Origin: Guillardia theta CCMP2712
Lineage: Eukaryota; Cryptophyceae; Pyrenomonadales; Geminigeraceae
Assembly (NCBI RefSeq): GCF_000315625.1
Contig: NW_005434583.1
Coordinates: 216,766 to 263,951 of the forward strand
Length of the DNA stretch: 47,186 bases
Direction: 5' to 3'
Of the stretch, positions 43,403-47,186 are shown in pieces; the stretch's first letter is position 1; each line of letters begins with the position of its first letter. Under the pieces are notes generated by a model. The model searched no databases. It saw nothing but the letters and a program-made list of their open reading frames with translations, and was not told the origin of the DNA. The position numbers were made by a program, and so were the translations under genes.

Positions 43403-44263
43403 GGTTCTACTTGCACCTGCAACAGGTAGATCAGAATAAGCAGAATCGTACAGCAATCTCCTCTCCTAAGCTCCCTACTCCCCTGCTTCACCTCAACTGA
43501 TCTGCGCTTCTCCTTCTCCTCTCCTTCTTCTCTCCTTCTCCTCTCCTTCTCCTCTCCTGCTCCTCTCCCCCGCCATTATCCGTAGCTTCCCCACCCCTGG
43601 TCCAGCATTGTCCTACTCGCTCCCAGTAGTTTTAAAAAACACGTGTTTTAATTTTAGCAATAATGACTCATCATTAGTACTGGCAACCTAGGCTGATCAG
43701 CTCCCCAGGACTGTTCACCCTTCTAAGTACGCAGTCAGGCATCAAAAGTACGCTCCTTGAAAATCTCCGAATGGGCGTTTATCATCGCCCTCATTCTCAT
43801 CAAGGTGGGTCGGAGGGCGATGAACGTCCTCATCGGGGATTCAAATTCAAAATGGATGGGGTCCTCTCACTGGGGGGTCCTGGTAAGAAGTCGTGGATGG
43901 GGGTACTGGATTATGAAATCCAGGGTACAGGGGTGGGGGGGGAGGGATCACAGAGGGTAGTAGATTGGTTGCTTGAGCACTGGAGGGAGCAGGAAGGAGG
44001 GCAAGAGATAGGGGCAGGGGCAGGGACAGGGACAGGGACTGAACAAGTAGCTGTTGCAGACTTAGAAGACGAAGCTTTGTGAAAGCAATCACTTCCATGA
44101 GCCTAAAGGTTTGATCTCGGACGATTGTGAAGCAAGTGGACACGAGAAACAATTGCGAAATTGGAACAGGAAGTAAGTGACATTCTCAAAGCATTCAAAC
44201 AGAAAGATTCGTCGATGATGTTTCTCTGAATGGAAATTGGACTTGAATTTTGACTGCCTAATT
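43403..44263. other. Divergent intergenic region (about 0.86 kb)
   Basis: It lies between the hydrolase (minus) and the signal-peptide protein (plus). About 43500-43570 is CT-rich (CCTTCTCCT units). About 43640-43680 is AT-rich. About 43850-44040 is G-rich on plus, with GGGGTGGGGGG and a short GGGGCAGGGACAGGGAC repeat (about 44010-44036). This is the reverse orientation of the C-rich blocks in other divergent spacers. No gene is supported. Confidence 0.5.
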
Positions 44264-46783
44264 ATGCTCGCTGAGACACCTATTGTCAATCCCAAGCGAT
44301 TTAGAGCAGTTTTGCTATCATCAGCTTGTATTTTGGCGCTTTCTTGGCCGAATGCTTGTAAGGCGGCTCAAATCAATGTAATTCCGGATGGTTTCCCGAT
44401 CCCCAGTCCATCAAAAGTTCAGCCGACCTTCTATGAGACGAAGGAGCAAACCTTTGACAGCAAACAAAGAGATACATTTGACGACGATCCTCTGTTTGGT
44501 TCCCATGTTTCGAGCATGGAATCCAAACCACCATCCCAAGACACAGATGATCAGATGGTATAATGCAGAGTCAAGTTGTTTGTTCGTTGATTGGGCTGAC
44601 CCTTCTGAAGGCGAGCTTGATGAAGAAACAGTTACACATGGCAAGGAACCAGCTACAAAGAGAGATGAACATGGTCAGAAAGTGACAGTCAGTGATCCTG
44701 GATGTTGATTTTCTTTCTAGATGCAAAACAATGAGCAATCAGCTCCAGCCGCCTGGAACCACCAGATGGGCTATCCGTACTACCCATACAACAACCCATA
44801 TTTCTGTCAACCGACGAATGGGCAATGTGATCTCGCTGGACTCGAATGTCTGTTGCTGAATTCTATTAACAGACATGATGCATCCGAACCAGTTCCAGTA
44901 CCCGCCATTCGCTCCTCCTCCCGCTCTGTCTCTGCGGGAAGCTCTTATGAACTCCAAAAGTTCTCACGGGCAGCCTCCAGGTAACTTCCCACTCCATGCT
45001 GTGCTCTTTGCAAGACTTGACACGCTTGTGTGCTGAAGACGATCGAGGTTATATGAACATGGGAGGCAACTATATGAGAGGTGCAGCGATGCTCAAGGCA
45101 GCGACCAGCATGGGTCAACAGAACCTCTTGGATGAAGGCTATTACGTCGAATCCGATCCCTCCGAAGATGTGGAAGCAAGATTCCGTGCACTGGCTTCTA
45201 GAGGCCGAACAAGTTCAGGTCGACGTGCTAGACAATCTGGGTATGCAAATAGAAATCGCTTTTTCGACGCTTCAGATATGGATGAGGTTGAGGATGCCCA
45301 TTGCAACCCGCCTGTGCCTCACAATCTTCGCAGTTCCATGATGTATCTCTCTCCCCGCAATTCTCGTCACGAGGATCTCGAGGAAGGAAGCCGCGAGGTC
45401 AGAACTGACTGACTTGGTGGCAATGTTGACTCTTCTGCTGTAGGCTCCTCATCCAGAGCTCTCACGTTTGGGCGTACTTCAGGGAGAAAACCCCAGGAGC
45501 CCATGTTGAGAGACGTGACTTCGGAAGACTTAGCCACGTCTGGTGGCAACGATCCGATCCAGATCCTGCGTGAACTGAACAGCAAGAAGTCGCCGAAGGA
45601 TTTTGATAAGTTGATCCTCGAGCACTTCTCCAAGAAAGAGAGCACACCAGAGGAGTCGAACGAGGACTCTTGGCTCAACGAGCTCCATGAATCACTTGAC
45701 AAGATCGGGGATGAACCTGAGAAAGATTCAGCGCTGGTCAAGGAAAAAGGAGCGCAGGGGGGTGCACGAAAGAGCAAGGGGATCAAGCCGGAGGAGCAAG
45801 TGGCTGACTTGAAACCGCAAACGTCGAGGGGAAGGAAAGCAACCAAGCAGCTACAGACGGAAAAGTCGACAAGCAGAAGCTCGAGCGCGCCTCGCGCGGC
45901 TTCGGCTCCTTCCCTCCGGCCTCCCTCCGGCGGAAAGAAGCCTGCCGCTCGAGGAAAGCTCGCCATGCCAGCTGCGACGCCAAGGGGAAGAAAGACAGCT
46001 GCTGTCTCGGAGGCACCAAGCAGCTCCGAGGAAGGAGGCAGCACCAGCTTGAGCCGACCAGCACCACGGAGAGGGCGGGCAGCAGGGGCACGAGGAAGAG
46101 CAGGAGCGAGCGCCAGGGGGAGGAAAGCGACGAGCGTGAGAGGGAGGGTGGCGAAGGCAGGGCAAGGGGGGAGGACGGCGAAGGCAACGAGCACAAGGGG
46201 GGCGAGGACGACGAGGAGTACAGGAGGGGCGAGGAACAAGGGCGGCGCGAGAGGTAGACCTGGCGTTGCACAGGCAGGATCGATTCAGACAAAAAAAGGT
46301 TCGGCGACTGAGACAAGCGGAGAGCTCACCTCAGATTCGATGCCTCGCACAAGAGCCGCACAAAGCAGATCAAGCAGAAGCTCGAGCGCGCCTCGCGCGG
46401 CTTCGGCTCCTTCCCTCCGGCCTCCCTCCGGCGGAAAGAAGCCTGCCGCTCGAGGAAAGCTCGCCATGCCAGCTGCGACGCCAAGGGAAAGAAAGACAGC
46501 TGCTGTCTCGGAGGCACCAAGCAGCTCCGAGGAAGGAGGCAGCACCAGCTTGAGCCGACCAGCACCACGGAGAGGGCGGGCAGCAGGGGCACGAGGAAGA
46601 GCAGGAGCGAGCGCCAGGGGGAGGAAAGCGACGAGCGTGAGAGGGAGGGTGGCGAAGGCAGGGCAAGGGGGGAGGACGGCGAAGGCAACGAGCACAAGGG
46701 GGGCGAGGACGACGAGGAGTACAGGAGGGGCGAGGACGACGAGGAGCTCAAGTGTGAAGGCGGAGGGTGAGGAACTCAGTTAG
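44264..46783 (+). CDS. Signal-peptide protein with duplicated Arg/Ala/Gly-rich basic tail
   Basis: The ATG at 44264 gives MLAETPIVNPKRF and a hydrophobic signal (AVLLSSACILALSWPNACKA) with a likely cleavage site. In-phase exons follow: a Tyr/Pro-rich part (MGYPYYPYNNPYF, MMHPNQFQYPPFAPPPALSL), then DRGYMNMGGNYMRGAAMLKA, LLDEGYYVESDPSEDVEARF and SPRNSRHEDLEEGSRE. The last exon carries MLRDVTSEDLATSGGNDPIQ and ELNSKKSPKDFDKLILEHFS. About 300 basic residues with RGRK, GKKPAARGK and TRGARTTRS motifs follow, much like histone-H1 or AT-hook-type DNA-binding tails, then TAG at 46781-46783. The tail contains two nearly identical 122-codon units. The intron before the last exon (near 45400-45446) does not restore frame with canonical sites, so this may be two genes, or contain a frameshift or sequencing error. 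No family is recognised. Confidence 0.6.
45870..46235 (+). repeat. Direct repeat, copy 1 (366 bp)
   Basis: It matches 46371-46736 with a constant 501-bp offset and a single difference that I can see (45987 G versus 46488 A, changing Gly to Glu in PRGRK/PRERK). It is coding and in frame. Confidence 0.95.
46371..46736 (+). repeat. Direct repeat, copy 2 (366 bp)
   Basis: Second copy of 45870-46235. The two copies are separated by 135 bp of unique coding sequence (NKGGARGRPGVAQAGSIQTK and onward), so the offset is 167 codons and reading frame is kept. Confidence 0.95.
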
Positions 46784-46879
46784 AACTTGATACGATTGAT
46801 TCACTGTACTTTATGATGTTTGAATGTGATGACGACACGGTTGCGGTTCAAGTGTATAAATGTTAAGAGGCAATACATG

Positions 46880-47186
46880 TTATGATGCCAAGGCTGGCTG
46901 CTCAAGCCATGCTTCTTCTCTCTTCTCCCTCCTCTCCTTCTCTTCAGCTGTCTGTCTCCTGCTCTCTATCGCCACTCTCCCCCTGCTGGCTGCCGGCGAG
47001 TCGGGCTCGCTCAGCCCGTCACTAAGAGCCAACTGAGCACAAGTGCCCTTCGTGAGTAAGTTCAAAGAGAGTGTAAAGTATTTCGAGCCTGCCTCATTGT
47101 TCCAATAAAAACAATTTGAGAGACAGTGATTTGACTGGGCTTTTGTTATAAAGGAAGAGAAATCGCTGCCTGGCAAAGAATACCAT
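46880..47186 (-). CDS. 3' end of an unknown gene running off the right edge
   Basis: After a likely acceptor (CTTGTGCTCAG) on minus near 47038, an exon encodes LALSDGLSEPDSPAASRGRV, then a charged helix (SRRQTAEEKERREKREEAWL), ending EQPALAS with TAA at 46880-46882. Sequence further right (47040-47186) could be intron or exon. No family is recognised. It converges on the basic-tail protein, with 96 bp between stops. Confidence 0.4.
   Translation of the reverse strand, partial: WYSLPGSDFSSFITKAQSNHCLSNCFYWNNEAGSKYFTLSLNLLTKGTCAQLALSDGLSEPDSPAASRGRVAIESRRQTAEEKERREKREEAWLEQPALAS

Overview
The window is nuclear DNA of an intron-dense microbial eukaryote. Fourteen to sixteen genes lie on both strands. 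Most are broken by short introns of about 40-120 bp with GT-AG (occasionally GC-AG) ends, so no single open frame covers a whole gene. The gene mix (a full-length bacterial-type DNA polymerase I with its 5' nuclease, a TatD-associated-type radical SAM protein, a polycystin channel, a JmjN/JmjC protein, proteasome RPN13, and a secretory-signal protein with a Phe just after the signal) would fit an alga with a secondary plastid. A cryptophyte such as Guillardia theta is my best guess, but it is an inference from gene content and intron style, not proven. No tRNA, rRNA, CRISPR array or complete transposon was recognised.

Layout. 0.4-1.5 kb (+): radical SAM protein, ending 4 bp from the stop of a convergent DNA polymerase I gene (1.5-6.3 kb, -). 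6.6-7.6 kb (-): unknown protein with a secretory/plastid-type leader. 9.2-15.1 kb (+): polycystin-type channel with LNR-like, CUB and C2 modules. 15.5-15.9 kb (+): possible small Cys-containing protein. 15.9-17.8 kb (-): unknown protein with a PB1/ubiquitin-like segment. 18.6-20.4 kb (-): four-EF-hand protein. 21.9-27.7 kb (+): large leucine-rich-repeat protein. 28.1-33.2 kb (-): secreted beta-helix/WW protein, with a 100-base assembly gap in an intron. 35.4-38.8 kb (+): JmjN-JmjC-zf-4CXXC_R1 chromatin protein whose JmjC iron site is lost. 39.0-40.0 kb (-): proteasome ubiquitin receptor RPN13. 41.3-42.1 kb (+): small single-pass membrane protein. 42.4-43.4 kb (-): monoacylglycerol-lipase-type hydrolase. 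44.3-46.8 kb (+): signal-peptide protein with a long duplicated Arg/Ala-rich tail. 46.9 kb to the edge (-): 3' end of a further gene.

Most neighbours are convergent or divergent. Convergent spacers are short (4 bp to about 380 bp). Divergent spacers are long (about 0.8-2.2 kb where no extra gene is predicted) and carry strand-biased C-rich or G-rich blocks, GC-rich palindromic islands and, in one case, a 15-copy 16-bp minisatellite. Many introns contain expanded simple repeats, usually pyrimidine-rich on the sense strand. The genes do not form an operon or one pathway; each is best read on its own. Exon joins quoted as exact were checked by codon count; other gene limits are approximate.
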